From Nocardioides terrigena (lineage in GTDB: Bacteria; Actinomycetota; Actinomycetes; Propionibacteriales; Nocardioidaceae), in assembly GCF_003047265.1 (NCBI RefSeq), contig NZ_PZYY01000006.1, positions 1 through 64,000 on the forward strand: a DNA stretch of 64,000 nucleotides. Direction: 5' to 3'. Shown in pieces: positions 27,873-37,122 of this stretch. Position 1 is the first letter of the stretch. Each line of letters starts with the position of its first letter. Under the pieces are notes generated by a model. That model had not been told where the DNA came from. It worked only from the letters and a program-made list of their open reading frames with translations, and made no database searches. Made by a program: the position numbers and the translations under genes.

Positions 27873-30253
27873 TGGCAGGCCTCGCAGTTCTCGGGGTTCT
27901 CGAGGGAGCACGCGAGCGCGTCCTGGTCGAGGAGGGGGTCGATGACGGGCAGGGGAGCGGCGGCCGGGTCGTTGACGGACGTCGTCGTCTGCTGGATGCG
28001 CGTCGCCGGTCGCGAGCGCAGGTAGTAGGTGGTCTTGAGACCGGCCTTCCACGCGTGGAGGTACATCGAGCTGAGCTTGCCGATGGAGGGGCCGGCGATG
28101 AAGAGGTTGAGCGACTGGCTCTGGTCGATGTACGGCGACCGCGCGGCCGCCATGTCGATCAGCGCGCGTTGCGGCAGCTCCCACGCCGTGCGGAAGAGGC
28201 GGCGTACGTCCTCGGGCAGCGCGGCGACGCCCTGCACGGACCCCTCGGCACGCTTGACCTGCTCGCGCACCTCGGCGGTCCACAGCCCCCGCGCCTTGAG
28301 CTCGCGCACGAGGGCGGTGTTGACCTGGAGGAACTCGCCGGACAGCGTCTCGCGCTTGAACAGGTTGGACACCTGCGGCTCGATGCACTCGTAGCAGCCA
28401 GCGATCGAGGCGATCGTCGCCGTCGGGGCAATGGCGATGAGCAGCGAGTTGCGCAGCCCGTGCTCGGCGATCCGCTCGCGCAGCGCCGCCCACCGCGCGG
28501 TCTGCGTCCCGGTGACGTCCCACAGGTCCTGCTGGAGGACGCCCCGGGCGGCCCGCGTCTCGTCGTACGACGGGTGCGGACCGTGCCGCTCGGCGAGCTC
28601 GCAGCTCACCTCGAGCGCGGTCAGGTAGATCTCCTCGGAGATCCGGGTCGAGAGCTCGCGGGCCTCCTCGGAGTCGAAGGGCAGGCCCAGGGCGAAGAAG
28701 ACGTCCTGGAGGCCCATCAGCCCCAGGCCGACCGGGCGCCACCGGGGGTTGGACGCGGCCGACTCGGTGCTCGGGTAGTAGTTGATGTCGATGACCCGGT
28801 CGAGGAGGGGCACCGCGGTCCGGACGGTGGCACGCAGCGCGTCCCAGTCGACCGACCCGCCGTCGGCCAGGTGCCGCGCCAGGTTGACCGAGCCGAGGTT
28901 GCAGACGGCCGTCTCGCCGTCCGAGGACACCTCGATGATCTCGGTGCACAGGTTGGACAGGTGCACCACCGGACCGCCGGGGGTGTCCCTTGTCTGGTTG
29001 CACGTGCGGTTGGAGGCGTCCTTGAAGGTCATCCAGCCGTTGCCGGTCTGCGCGAGGGTGCGCATCATCCGCGCGTAGAGGTCACGCGCCTGCACCTGCC
29101 GCACGTAGCGGCCCTCGGCCTCCGCGGCTCGGTAGGCCTCGTCGAACGCGGCTCCCCACAGGTCGGGCAGCTCCGGGGCGGCGTCGGGGTCGATGAGCGA
29201 CCAGACCTCGTCGGCCTCCACCCGGCGCATGAACTCGTCGGGCACCCAGTGGGCGAGGTTGAGGTTGTGGGTGCGACGCGCGTCCTCACCGGTGTTGTCG
29301 CGCAGCTCGAGGAACTCCTCCACGTCGGGGTGCCACGGCTCGAGGTAGACGCACGCGGCGCCCTTGCGGCGGCCGCCCTGGTTGACCGCGGCGACGGACG
29401 CGTCGAGGGTGCGCAGGAACGGCACGATGCCGTTGGACTGCCCGTTGGTGCCCCGGATCAGCGCACCACGCGAGCGCACCCGGCTGAAGGACAGCCCGAT
29501 GCCGCCGGCGAACTTCGACAGCTTGGCCACCTGCGCGTAGCGCGAGTAGATCGAGTCGAGGTCATCGCGGGGGCTGTCCACGAGGTAGCACGAGGACATC
29601 TGGGAGTGCCGGGTGCCGGAGTTGAAGAGCGTCGGCGACGACGGCAGGTAGGCCAGCCGCGACATCAACCGGTAGAACTCGATGGCCTCGCCGGGGGAGC
29701 GGGCCAGGCCGCAGGCCACCCGGAGCAGGAAGTACTGCGGCGTCTCGACGACGAGGCGGGCCGAGGGGTGCCGCAGCAGGTAGCGGTCGTAGACCGTGCG
29801 GAGGCCGAAGTACTCGAAGCGGCGATCGGCGTCCCGGTCGATCGCGAAGTCCAGCTTGCGGGCGTTGTCCTTGACGAACGCCGCGGTCTCGTCGCCGATC
29901 AGCCCCTCGGCGTGGCCCAGGGCCACCGACTGGCTGAACGACGCGACGCCCTGGTTGCGCACCTCCTTGTCGATGAAGCCGGACAGGAGCCGGGCGGCGA
30001 GCTGGCTGTACTGCGGCTCCTCGCCGATCATCTCGGCGGCGGTCTGGATGGACAGCCGGTCGAGCTCGGCGGTCGTGGCGCCGTCGTACAGGCCACTGAT
30101 CGTGCGGGTGGCGACCCGCATGGGGTCGACCTCGGACAGGTCGTCGCTGCACCGGTCGACGGCGCGGACGATCTTGTTGACGTCGACGGGCTCGTCGTCG
30201 CCGTTCCTCTTGCGGACCTGCATCCCGGTGCGCAGGTCGGTGGTGACCGTCAT
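27869..30253 (-). CDS. nrdA: Ribonucleotide reductase class Ia, large subunit
   Basis: 794 aa, ATG with GAGGAGAGAG upstream. The N-terminal ATP cone ('MQVRKRNGDDEPVDVNKIVRAVDRC') gives dATP feedback. Active-site elements are 'NLCTEI', 'CNLGSVNLA' and 'SLLIAIAPTATIASIAGCYECIEPQ', and the redox-active tail is 'CEACQ'. It reduces ribonucleoside diphosphates using the NrdB radical. The 5' leader holds a cobalamin riboswitch, as in Streptomyces nrdABS. Confidence 0.97.
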   Translation of the reverse strand: MTVTTDLRTGMQVRKRNGDDEPVDVNKIVRAVDRCSDDLSEVDPMRVATRTISGLYDGATTAELDRLSIQTAAEMIGEEPQYSQLAARLLSGFIDKEVRNQGVASFSQSVALGHAEGLIGDETAAFVKDNARKLDFAIDRDADRRFEYFGLRTVYDRYLLRHPSARLVVETPQYFLLRVACGLARSPGEAIEFYRLMSRLAYLPSSPTLFNSGTRHSQMSSCYLVDSPRDDLDSIYSRYAQVAKLSKFAGGIGLSFSRVRSRGALIRGTNGQSNGIVPFLRTLDASVAAVNQGGRRKGAACVYLEPWHPDVEEFLELRDNTGEDARRTHNLNLAHWVPDEFMRRVEADEVWSLIDPDAAPELPDLWGAAFDEAYRAAEAEGRYVRQVQARDLYARMMRTLAQTGNGWMTFKDASNRTCNQTRDTPGGPVVHLSNLCTEIIEVSSDGETAVCNLGSVNLARHLADGGSVDWDALRATVRTAVPLLDRVIDINYYPSTESAASNPRWRPVGLGLMGLQDVFFALGLPFDSEEARELSTRISEEIYLTALEVSCELAERHGPHPSYDETRAARGVLQQDLWDVTGTQTARWAALRERIAEHGLRNSLLIAIAPTATIASIAGCYECIEPQVSNLFKRETLSGEFLQVNTALVRELKARGLWTAEVREQVKRAEGSVQGVAALPEDVRRLFRTAWELPQRALIDMAAARSPYIDQSQSLNLFIAGPSIGKLSSMYLHAWKAGLKTTYYLRSRPATRIQQTTTSVNDPAAAPLPVIDPLLDQDALACSLENPENCEACQ

Positions 30254-30399
30254 TCTCTCTCCTCGCGAGACGGACTCTGGATGGTCCGGGCGTGCGAGGG
30301 GGTGACGGTGGAGCGCGACGTACGCCGGGTGGGCGCAGCGTCGTACCTGCCGTCAGCCGTCCCGCGCGGCATCGGACCGCCACACCCGACGGGTGCGGC

Positions 30400-30610
30400 G
30401 CGCTGGCAGGTCTTCGGACTCGCGGGCGCGCCTCCCGGCTCTCACCGGTCGACCCCTACCGGCCGTCGCTTCCCAGGTCGATCGCTCGACCCAGTGCGTG
30501 TGACGGCTGTCGTTCCCACTCACCGCTGCGGGGCAGTCCCGGACTCACACCGGGTTCCCTCTTGCCTCGAGACGTCTGGCTGACGCCGCGAACCAGCTGC
30601 GTCGCACACC
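30400..30610 (-). promoter_or_regulatory. Cobalamin (B12) riboswitch controlling nrdAB
   Basis: Reading the minus strand, the 5' GGGAACCCGGTG element, the GACTGCCCCGC core (30528-30538) and the 3' B12 box GAGTCCGAAGACCTGCCAG (30403-30421) occur in the canonical order and spacing. The aptamer begins near 30600; its 5' limit is approximate. A GC-rich hairpin at 30380-30398 may be the expression platform. Adenosylcobalamin binding should lower nrdAB expression, as shown in Streptomyces. Confidence 0.95.
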
Positions 30611-30752
30611 ATATGTAGGGCTCGCGAGGAAGTGGGGGACCACATCTTGTGTCGGCGTGTTCGCGCCGTCGGGATGGTCGTAGTACCAGAGGACGATGGC
30701 GCCGGCACGGTGCGGGGACGATGCTGGGAGCTCGCCCACCAGGAGATCCTCG

Positions 30753-31154
30753 ATGACGAAGCTGCCCACCTGTCTGGCCACGGCCGTGGTCGTGACGGCG
30801 ACGGTCGGTGTGTCCGTGCTGCCCGTCGGTACGGCGCGCGCGCTCGAGCACGACGACGATCGCGTCGAGCGTCGGGGCTTCTGCACCAACGGGGCCCGGT
30901 GGGACATCCGGGCCGAGTCGGACGACGGACGGATCGAGGTGGACGCAGAGATCGACACCTCGCGCACCGGTCGGCGGTGGGACTGGGTGCTGAAGCACAA
31001 CGGCAGCGTCTCGGCGCGCGGCACCTCGCGGACCCGGCCGCCGAGCGGCTCCTTCGAGGTCGAGCGCTACTCCATCGACCTGTCCGGCACCGACACGTTC
31101 CGCTTCCGCGCCAGCCGCAAGGGCGCCAGGTGCGTCGCGACGATCAGCTGGTGA
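30753..31154 (+). CDS. Small secreted protein of unknown function
   Basis: 133 aa; the ATG has AGGAG 7 bases upstream. A clear signal peptide ends near 'GTARA'. The mature part starts 'LEHDDDRVERRGFC' and has two cysteines (FC..., ARC...) that could form one disulfide, with a beta-rich pattern resembling small secreted actinobacterial proteins. No domain is recognised. It is 50 bp upstream of the sensor kinase gene and may be co-transcribed with it. Confidence 0.75.
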   Translation: MTKLPTCLATAVVVTATVGVSVLPVGTARALEHDDDRVERRGFCTNGARWDIRAESDDGRIEVDAEIDTSRTGRRWDWVLKHNGSVSARGTSRTRPPSGSFEVERYSIDLSGTDTFRFRASRKGARCVATISW

Positions 31155-31204
31155 CTCCGGTTCCGCGCGTGGCGGAGCCCGTTCCTCGCCATACTGGGCG
31201 GACC

Positions 31205-32491
31205 ATGTCCAGGTCCCGGTGGCGCGTCCTGCGGAGCCCGGTGGTGCTGTTCCTGGCCGTCGGGCTGCTGGCGCTGGCCGCGATCGTGGTCGGGGCCCGT
31301 CTCCTCGCCTCCGATGCGGCCCACGAGGAGGCGCTGTCCGACGCCCGGGCCACGACCAGCCTGCTCGCCCACTCGGTCGCCCAGCCGGGCCTGCCGCGGG
31401 GCCTGTCCGCCGGCGACCCGGGGGCACTCGATCGCTTCGACCGGCTCGCGACGCAGCGCCTGCTGGTCGGCGACGTACGCCGCGTCAAGCTGTGGGCCGC
31501 CGACGGCACCATCGTCTACTCCGACGACGTCCGGCTCATCGGCGAGCGTTTCGCGCTGGACGAGGAGGAGCTGGACATCCTGCGCCACGGCGGCTCCGAC
31601 GCCGAGGTCTCCGAGCTGGACGAGCCGGAGAACCGTTACGAGCGCGGCGGACCGGCGCTGGTCGAGGTCTACACCCAGGTCATGACGCCGGAGGGGGAGC
31701 CCCTGCTCTTCGAGGCGTACTACACGCTGGCCCGGATCGAGGACCGCCAGTCCGACATCATCGCGCCCTTCCAGCAGATCACGCTCGGTGCGCTGGCGCT
31801 CCTCGTGGCGGTGGCGACGACCCTGATCCTGGTGCTCACCCGACGGGTCACGCGGGCCGCCGCGGATCGCGAGCGACTGCTCCGTGGTGCGGCGACCGCG
31901 TCGGCGGCGGAGCGTCGTCGGATCGCGCGCGACCTCCACGACGGGGTCGTCCAGGACCTGGCCGGGTCGGCGTTCGCCGTCTCGGCGCTCGCCCGGGAGC
32001 AGGACGGCCCGGCCCGCACCACGCTGCTCGACACCGCCCGGTCGCTGCGGGGGAGCCTGCGCTCGCTGCGGTCGCTGCTGGTCGAGATCCACCCCCCGGA
32101 CCTGACCGCCGCCACGCTGCCGGCCGCGCTGGACGACCTGTGCGCACCGGTCACCGCTGCCGGCGTGGCGGTCGACGTGCACGTCGGAGAGCTCGGTCCC
32201 GTCGGCGAGCAGGAGGCGACGCTGGTCTGGCGGGTGGCCCAGGAGGCGGTGCGCAACACCCTGCGGCACGCCCGGGCGACGACGATGGCGGTGGACCTGC
32301 ACCGGGAGGGACGCGCGCTCGTGCTCACTGTCGAGGACGACGGCATCGGGTTCGACCCCGTGGCCGTCGACGCCACGGCACACTACGGACTACGCGGGCT
32401 GGAGAGCCTCGTGCGCGACCGTGGCGGCGAGCTCACCATCCGCTCCGCCCCGGGTGCGGGGACGACGACACGGCTGGAGACGCGCGCATGA
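31205..32491 (+). CDS. NarL-type sensor histidine kinase
   Basis: 428 aa. TM1 (~residues 12-35) and TM2 (~190-212) flank a periplasmic-type sensor of about 150 residues (dCache/PhoQ-like). HisKA_3 follows, with phospho-His in 'RRRIARDLHDGVVQDLAG', then HATPase_c ('EAVRNTLRHARATT', 'GIGFD', 'GLRGLESLV'). Its stop overlaps the response regulator start (ATGA). The signal is unknown. Confidence 0.93.
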   Translation: MSRSRWRVLRSPVVLFLAVGLLALAAIVVGARLLASDAAHEEALSDARATTSLLAHSVAQPGLPRGLSAGDPGALDRFDRLATQRLLVGDVRRVKLWAADGTIVYSDDVRLIGERFALDEEELDILRHGGSDAEVSELDEPENRYERGGPALVEVYTQVMTPEGEPLLFEAYYTLARIEDRQSDIIAPFQQITLGALALLVAVATTLILVLTRRVTRAAADRERLLRGAATASAAERRRIARDLHDGVVQDLAGSAFAVSALAREQDGPARTTLLDTARSLRGSLRSLRSLLVEIHPPDLTAATLPAALDDLCAPVTAAGVAVDVHVGELGPVGEQEATLVWRVAQEAVRNTLRHARATTMAVDLHREGRALVLTVEDDGIGFDPVAVDATAHYGLRGLESLVRDRGGELTIRSAPGAGTTTRLETRA

Positions 32492-33111
32492 CGATCAGGG
32501 TGGTGCTCGTCGACGACCACGCCGTGCTGCGCAGCGGGCTCGAGCAGCTGCTCTCCGGCGAGCCGGACCTCGAGGTGGTGGGCACCGCGGCGGACGGTGC
32601 CGCGGCGCTGGAGGAGGTACGCCGTACGCGACCGGACGTCGTCCTGATGGACCTGCAGATGCCGGGCACGGACGGCGTGAGCGCGACCCGGCAGATCGTG
32701 GCCGAGGGCGGGCCGGACGTCCTGGTCCTCACGTCGTTCTCCGACGCGGACCGCATCGTCGCGGCCCTCGACGCGGGTGCGGTCGGCTACCTGCTCAAGG
32801 ACGCCGACCCCGACGACATCATCGAGGGCGTGCGCGCCGTTGCCCGCGGTGAGTCCCCGCTGCACCCGCGAGCGGCACGGCAGCTGCTGGGAGCGCGCCA
32901 CGCGGCGGCGACCGAGGTCGACCTCACGCCGCGTGAGAGCGAGGTGCTGGTGCTCGTGCGCCAGGGCCTGGCCAACAAGCAGATCGCCCGCCGGCTCGGC
33001 ATCTCCGAGCGCACCGTGAAGGCGCACCTCACCTCCGTCTTCGCCAGCATCGGCGTCGTCGACCGCACCCAGGCCGCCCTCTGGGCCGAGCGGAGAGGGC
33101 TGGGGGACTGA
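32488..33111 (+). CDS. NarL/FixJ-family response regulator
   Basis: 207 aa. Receiver with phospho-acceptor Asp55 in 'VVLMDLQMPG' and Lys in 'YLLKDAD'. LuxR-type HTH at ~residues 140-200 ('LTPRESEVLVLVRQGLANKQIARRLGISERTVKAHLTSVF'). Translationally coupled to the kinase, it is the output of that system. Its targets are unknown. Confidence 0.95.
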   Translation: MTIRVVLVDDHAVLRSGLEQLLSGEPDLEVVGTAADGAAALEEVRRTRPDVVLMDLQMPGTDGVSATRQIVAEGGPDVLVLTSFSDADRIVAALDAGAVGYLLKDADPDDIIEGVRAVARGESPLHPRAARQLLGARHAAATEVDLTPRESEVLVLVRQGLANKQIARRLGISERTVKAHLTSVFASIGVVDRTQAALWAERRGLGD

Positions 33112-33137
33112 CCCCCACCCCAGGGGTGAAGAGGCCC

Positions 33138-33165
33138 TTGACCTGGCGGACGACCGGGGTAGGTT
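33138..33165 (+). promoter_or_regulatory. Promoter giving a leaderless DUF3072 mRNA
   Basis: TTGACC, a 16-bp spacer and TAGGTT are followed by only 6 bases before the ATG at 33172. Transcription would therefore start at or next to the start codon, and no Shine-Dalgarno sequence is present. Confidence 0.65.
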
Positions 33166-33171
33166 CGGGAC

Positions 33172-33417
33172 ATGACTGATTCGAACATGCATTCGACCGA
33201 CCCGACGACCGAGACCCTGGGCGGAGCCGAGGGCAACACCACCGAGAAGGACCCCGAGGAGTGGGTGACCGGCAACGAGCCGATGACCGGCGCGCAGCGC
33301 AGCTACCTCGACACGCTGGCCCGGGAGGCCGGCGAGGAGCTGTCGGCGGACCTCACCAAGGCAGAGGCCTCCGAGCACATCGACCGGCTCCAGGAGAAGA
33401 GCGGCCGGGCCTCCTGA
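33172..33417 (+). CDS. DUF3072 family protein
   Basis: 81 aa and acidic. The C-terminal half 'PMTGAQRSYLDTLAREAGEELSADLTKAEASEHIDRLQ' is the DUF3072 signature, a helical domain found widely in actinobacteria and proteobacteria with no assigned role. It has its own promoter with a leaderless layout. Confidence 0.88.
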   Translation: MTDSNMHSTDPTTETLGGAEGNTTEKDPEEWVTGNEPMTGAQRSYLDTLAREAGEELSADLTKAEASEHIDRLQEKSGRAS

Positions 33418-33430
33418 CGGAGGACCGCGG

Positions 33431-34996
33431 TCAGCCGCCGCCGGCGGGGAGGGCCTCGAGCATCACGTCGGGGTTGTCCCGGGCGGTGACCATGGCGCGC
33501 CACTGGTCGACGAAGAGCGCCATCCGGGTGCCGTCGCTGCGCTCGAGCACCTCGACCCCCCGCATCCCGGCCAGCGCCGCGGCTCCGGCGGCGTCGGTCC
33601 GCCGGGCGACCTGGTAGTCGAGCCGGGAGAACCTGATCGGGGAGTTGAACTCGTTGGCCATCCGGTCCTCGACCACTTCGAACTGCATCGGACCGACCGC
33701 CGCCAGCACCGGGCTCTGGTCACCGCGGAGGTCGGACCGCAGCACCTGCACCACGCCCTCCTGGTCGAGCTGCTCGATGCCGCGCCGGAACTGCTTGTAG
33801 CGGCCGATGTCACCGGCGCTGGCCGTCACGAAGTGCTCGGGCGCGAAGCTGGGCACGGGCGGGTACTCGATGGGGTCGCCGACGTAGACCGTGTCCCCGA
33901 CACGGAGGGCCTGCGCGTTGACGAAGCCGATGATGTCGCCGGGTTCGGCCCGCTCGACCGAGGTCGTCTCGCGACCGAAGACGGCCTGGGCGAACTTGGT
34001 CGCGAAGGGGCGACCGGTGGTGGCGTGGGTGACGACCATGCCGCGCTCGAACGTCCCGGACACGACCCGGGCGTAGGCGAGCCGGTCGCGGTGGGCGTTG
34101 TTCATCCCGGACTGCACCTTGAAGACGAACGCGCTGAACTCGTCGTCGACACGGCGTACCGAGCCGTCGACACCCTCGGTCGGGCTGGGGTCCGGCGCGA
34201 CGTCGAGCAGCAGGTCCAGCAGCTGCGCGACACCGAAGTTCTGCAGGGCCGACGCGAACATCACCGGCGTCGTCTCCCCGGCCAGGAAGCGCTCCTGGTC
34301 GTGGTCGGCGTCGTCGAGGGTGAGCAGCTCGTGCTCCTCGACCGCCTCGGCCCACAGCGGGGCGTCCTGCTCCTCGACCTCGTCGGAGCCCAGCCGCTGC
34401 TCGGGGGCCCGGGTGGCGCCGCCGGCGGTGCGGGTGTACTTCACGAACTCGCCGGTACGGCGGTCCAGGACGCCGCGGAAGTCGCCCGCCTCGCCCACGG
34501 GCCAGGTGAGCGGGGTGGGACGCAGCTTGATCTTCTCCTGGATGAGGTCCATGAGCTCGAGTGCCGACAACCCCGGACGGTCCCACTTGTTGATCACGGT
34601 GATCACCGGGATGCCGCGCAGCGCGCAGACCCTGAAGAGCTTGAGGGTCTGCGGCTCGAGCCCCTTGCCGGCGTCGACCAGCATCACGGCGGAGTCCACC
34701 GCGGACAGCACGCGGTAGGTGTCCTCGGAGAAGTCGCTGTGACCGGGGGTGTCGACGAGGTTGATCACGTGGTCGCGGTAGACGAACTGCAGCGCCGCCG
34801 AGGTGATGGAGATGCCGCGCGCCTTCTCCATGGCCATCCAGTCGGAGACGGTGGCCCGCCGGTCTCCCTTGCCGTGCACGGCTCCCGCCTCGGTGATGAC
34901 CCGCGCGTGCAGCGCGAGCGCCTCGGTGAGGGTGGACTTGCCGGCGTCGGGGTGGCTGATGACGGCGAAGGTACGGCGGGGACGGGTGTCAGGCAC
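33431..34996 (-). CDS. prfC: Peptide chain release factor 3
   Basis: 521 aa with a GTG start. It is a translational GTPase that recycles RF1/RF2 after termination. The P-loop 'SHPDAGKSTL', switch II 'DTPGHSDFSED' and 'NKWDRPG' are intact, followed by domains II and III ('AAVGPMQFEVVEDRM'). The length is typical. It is convergent with the DUF3072 gene. Confidence 0.95.
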   Translation of the reverse strand: MPDTRPRRTFAVISHPDAGKSTLTEALALHARVITEAGAVHGKGDRRATVSDWMAMEKARGISITSAALQFVYRDHVINLVDTPGHSDFSEDTYRVLSAVDSAVMLVDAGKGLEPQTLKLFRVCALRGIPVITVINKWDRPGLSALELMDLIQEKIKLRPTPLTWPVGEAGDFRGVLDRRTGEFVKYTRTAGGATRAPEQRLGSDEVEEQDAPLWAEAVEEHELLTLDDADHDQERFLAGETTPVMFASALQNFGVAQLLDLLLDVAPDPSPTEGVDGSVRRVDDEFSAFVFKVQSGMNNAHRDRLAYARVVSGTFERGMVVTHATTGRPFATKFAQAVFGRETTSVERAEPGDIIGFVNAQALRVGDTVYVGDPIEYPPVPSFAPEHFVTASAGDIGRYKQFRRGIEQLDQEGVVQVLRSDLRGDQSPVLAAVGPMQFEVVEDRMANEFNSPIRFSRLDYQVARRTDAAGAAALAGMRGVEVLERSDGTRMALFVDQWRAMVTARDNPDVMLEALPAGGG

Positions 34997-35201
34997 CGCC
35001 CGAATCTACCGGTCGCGTCGCCGAAGCGTCGCTTCGCCGGTGGTGGCGGGCGGGGCCCGAGGTGACGGCCCCCGGCCCCTCCTCGCCCGGTTCGGGCGAT
35101 GACCACCCCGCCGGCGGGGCCTAGGGTCGCCGTGACGCACGGCCCCCGCTCCACGTGGGTGCCGCCCAGGTCGCGTCTCCACCCGGAGCACACGAGGTGT
35201 C

Positions 35202-36230
35202 GTGGCAACCCACTCCGCACAGCATCGACCGGACCGGCCCGGCGACGGAGCCCACTCCGACGCCGAGGTGGCCCTGCTCGACCTGTCCGGCACCGTCGTC
35301 GCCGTGAACGAGGCGTGGGAGCGCTTCGCCCGCGAGAACGGCGGGGACCCGGACCTGACCGGGGTGGGGACCTCCTTCCTGGCGGTCTGCGAGGGCGCAG
35401 GCGAGGACCCCGTCGCGGCCCTGGCCGCCGCCGCGGTCCGCGCCGCGCTGGCGGGGCAGCTGCCCGCGCCGCTGTCCGTCGTGATCCCGTGCCACGGTCC
35501 GGACGGCGATCGCTGGTTCGACATGCTGGTCTCCCCACGCCTCGACGACGAGCACGTCCTGGTCGGTGCAGCGGTGACGCTGTCACCCCGAGCGGCCCCG
35601 CCGGACCGGGAGCCACGCGACGTACGTGTCGAGGAGCAGCTGCGGATCGCGGCCGAGCTGCACGCGAGGGTCGTCCACAAGCTGTTCGCCATCGCCATGG
35701 ACCTGCAGGGCCTGGCCGCGCTGGTGGGCGACCAGCGGACTAAGCGTCGCCTCTGGGCAGGCGTGGACGCCGTCGACGACACCATCCTCGCCATCCGCCG
35801 GACGGTGTTCGACCTGGACGAGTCACCGTCGCCGCCGCCGGGACTGCGGCAACGGCTGTCCCAGGTGCTCGACGAGGTGTCCGCGGGGTCGGGCCTCGCG
35901 ACCACGCTGGCGGTGCCCGGGATGATCGACCGGAGCGTGTCCGACGGGCAGGCGGTCGACGTCGCGGCCGTCGTCCGCGAGATCGTCCTCGGGGCCGCGC
36001 GTGACGTCTCGGCCACGGCGGTCGACGTGCGCCTGCGACTCGACCGGGACGAGATCGTCGTCGACGTCCTCCAGGACGGCTCGGGCCGACCGACCGGGCA
36101 CGAGCGCGCGCCCCTCCCGGTGGACCGCTGGGGTGGGCGCTGGATCTCCGAGGTGGCCCCCGGGGGAGCGGGTCGCCGGACGCTGTGGGTGGTGGGCCTC
36201 GACCCGCCGGCGACGGCCGGGGACCGCTGA
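35202..36230 (+). CDS. PAS-domain protein with degenerate histidine-kinase-like C-terminus
   Basis: 342 aa with a GTG start. An N-terminal PAS domain (~residues 15-135, 'VALLDLSGTVVAVNEAWERFA') is followed by a HisKA_3-like helical pair with His in 'ELHARVVHKLFAIAMDLQG', comparable to the DevS/DosT dimerisation region. The C-terminal ATPase-like portion lacks recognisable N and G boxes. It may be a pseudokinase or a phosphotransfer sensor. No response regulator is adjacent. It is soluble. Confidence 0.65.
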   Translation: MATHSAQHRPDRPGDGAHSDAEVALLDLSGTVVAVNEAWERFARENGGDPDLTGVGTSFLAVCEGAGEDPVAALAAAAVRAALAGQLPAPLSVVIPCHGPDGDRWFDMLVSPRLDDEHVLVGAAVTLSPRAAPPDREPRDVRVEEQLRIAAELHARVVHKLFAIAMDLQGLAALVGDQRTKRRLWAGVDAVDDTILAIRRTVFDLDESPSPPPGLRQRLSQVLDEVSAGSGLATTLAVPGMIDRSVSDGQAVDVAAVVREIVLGAARDVSATAVDVRLRLDRDEIVVDVLQDGSGRPTGHERAPLPVDRWGGRWISEVAPGGAGRRTLWVVGLDPPATAGDR

Positions 36231-36237
36231 GCCTCGC

Positions 36238-37122
36238 TCAGGCCGGGGCCAGCGCGTCGCGGATGGCGGCGATGTGCGTCGGTGTCGAGCCGCAGCAGCC
36301 GCCGACCAGGTCGATCCCGAGCCCGGCCAGCCGGGAGGCGTGCGCGGCCAGATCACCGGGAGTGGCGTCGTACTCGAAGTGGTCGCCCACCACCTGGGGG
36401 AGACCGGCGTTCGACTGGGCGACCAGGAGCAGACCGGCGGGGCGGGCCTGCACCATCTGGTCGGCGATGATCTCCATCTCGGCCGGACCCCGTCCGCAGT
36501 TGGCGCCGACGGCGTCGGCACCCGCCGCGGCGAGGTGCGTCACGGCATCGCCCGGGCGGACGCCCATCATGGTGCGCACGTTGGTGTCGAAGCTCATCGT
36601 CACGACGACCGGGAGGTCGGGTGCGACCTCCCGCGCGGCAGCCAGGGCCGCGTCGGCCTCGCCGAGGTCGCTCAGGGTCTCGACCAGGACCAGGTCGATG
36701 CCGCCCTCGACCAGTGCCGTGAGCTGCTCGGCGAAGAGCGCCTGTGCCTCCTCGGGCGTCATGGTCCCGAGCGGCGCGAGCAGCTCACCCGTCGGTCCGA
36801 GGTCGCCGGCGACGAGCAGTCCGTGCTCGTCGGCCACCGACCGGGCGATCTGCGCCGCCGTCCGGTTGACCTCGTCGAGCCGGTCACCGAGCCCGTGCAT
36901 GTCCAGGCGCGGCCGGGTGCCGCCGAAGGTGTTGGTCGTGAGCAGCCGGGCACCCGCCTCGGCGTACGCCGCGTGCGCCGCGCGGACGGCGGCCGGGTTC
37001 TCGAGGTTCCAGAGCTCACCGGGCGCGCCGTCCTCGAGGCCGCTGTCCTGGAGCAGGGTGCCCATGCCGCCGTCGAGGAGCACCGGACGGTCCGCGCCCA
37101 GCAGCGCCGGGAGCCGGCTCAC
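36238..37122 (-). CDS. Homocysteine S-methyltransferase family protein
   Basis: 294 aa with a GTG start overlapping the upstream gene by 4 bases. It has a TIM-barrel with 'LLDGGMGTLLQ', and zinc ligands Cys in 'GANCGRGP' and Cys-Cys in 'VGGCCGSTP'. It transfers a methyl group to homocysteine or a related thiol; the donor (S-methylmethionine or a corrinoid protein) cannot be told from sequence. It is coupled to the 'virulence factor' domain gene. Confidence 0.88.
   Translation of the reverse strand: MSRLPALLGADRPVLLDGGMGTLLQDSGLEDGAPGELWNLENPAAVRAAHAAYAEAGARLLTTNTFGGTRPRLDMHGLGDRLDEVNRTAAQIARSVADEHGLLVAGDLGPTGELLAPLGTMTPEEAQALFAEQLTALVEGGIDLVLVETLSDLGEADAALAAAREVAPDLPVVVTMSFDTNVRTMMGVRPGDAVTHLAAAGADAVGANCGRGPAEMEIIADQMVQARPAGLLLVAQSNAGLPQVVGDHFEYDATPGDLAAHASRLAGLGIDLVGGCCGSTPTHIAAIRDALAPA

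Noticed and set aside
30456..31427. Long minus-strand open frame upstream of nrdA
   Set aside because: It overlaps the riboswitch and the opposite-strand secreted protein and kinase genes, and its Arg/Pro/Gly-rich translation is a typical high-GC shadow frame.
35001..35201. Hidden gene between prfC and the PAS protein gene
   Set aside because: No frame with a ribosome site or recognisable product; only a short CGAAGC/GCTTCG hairpin is seen.
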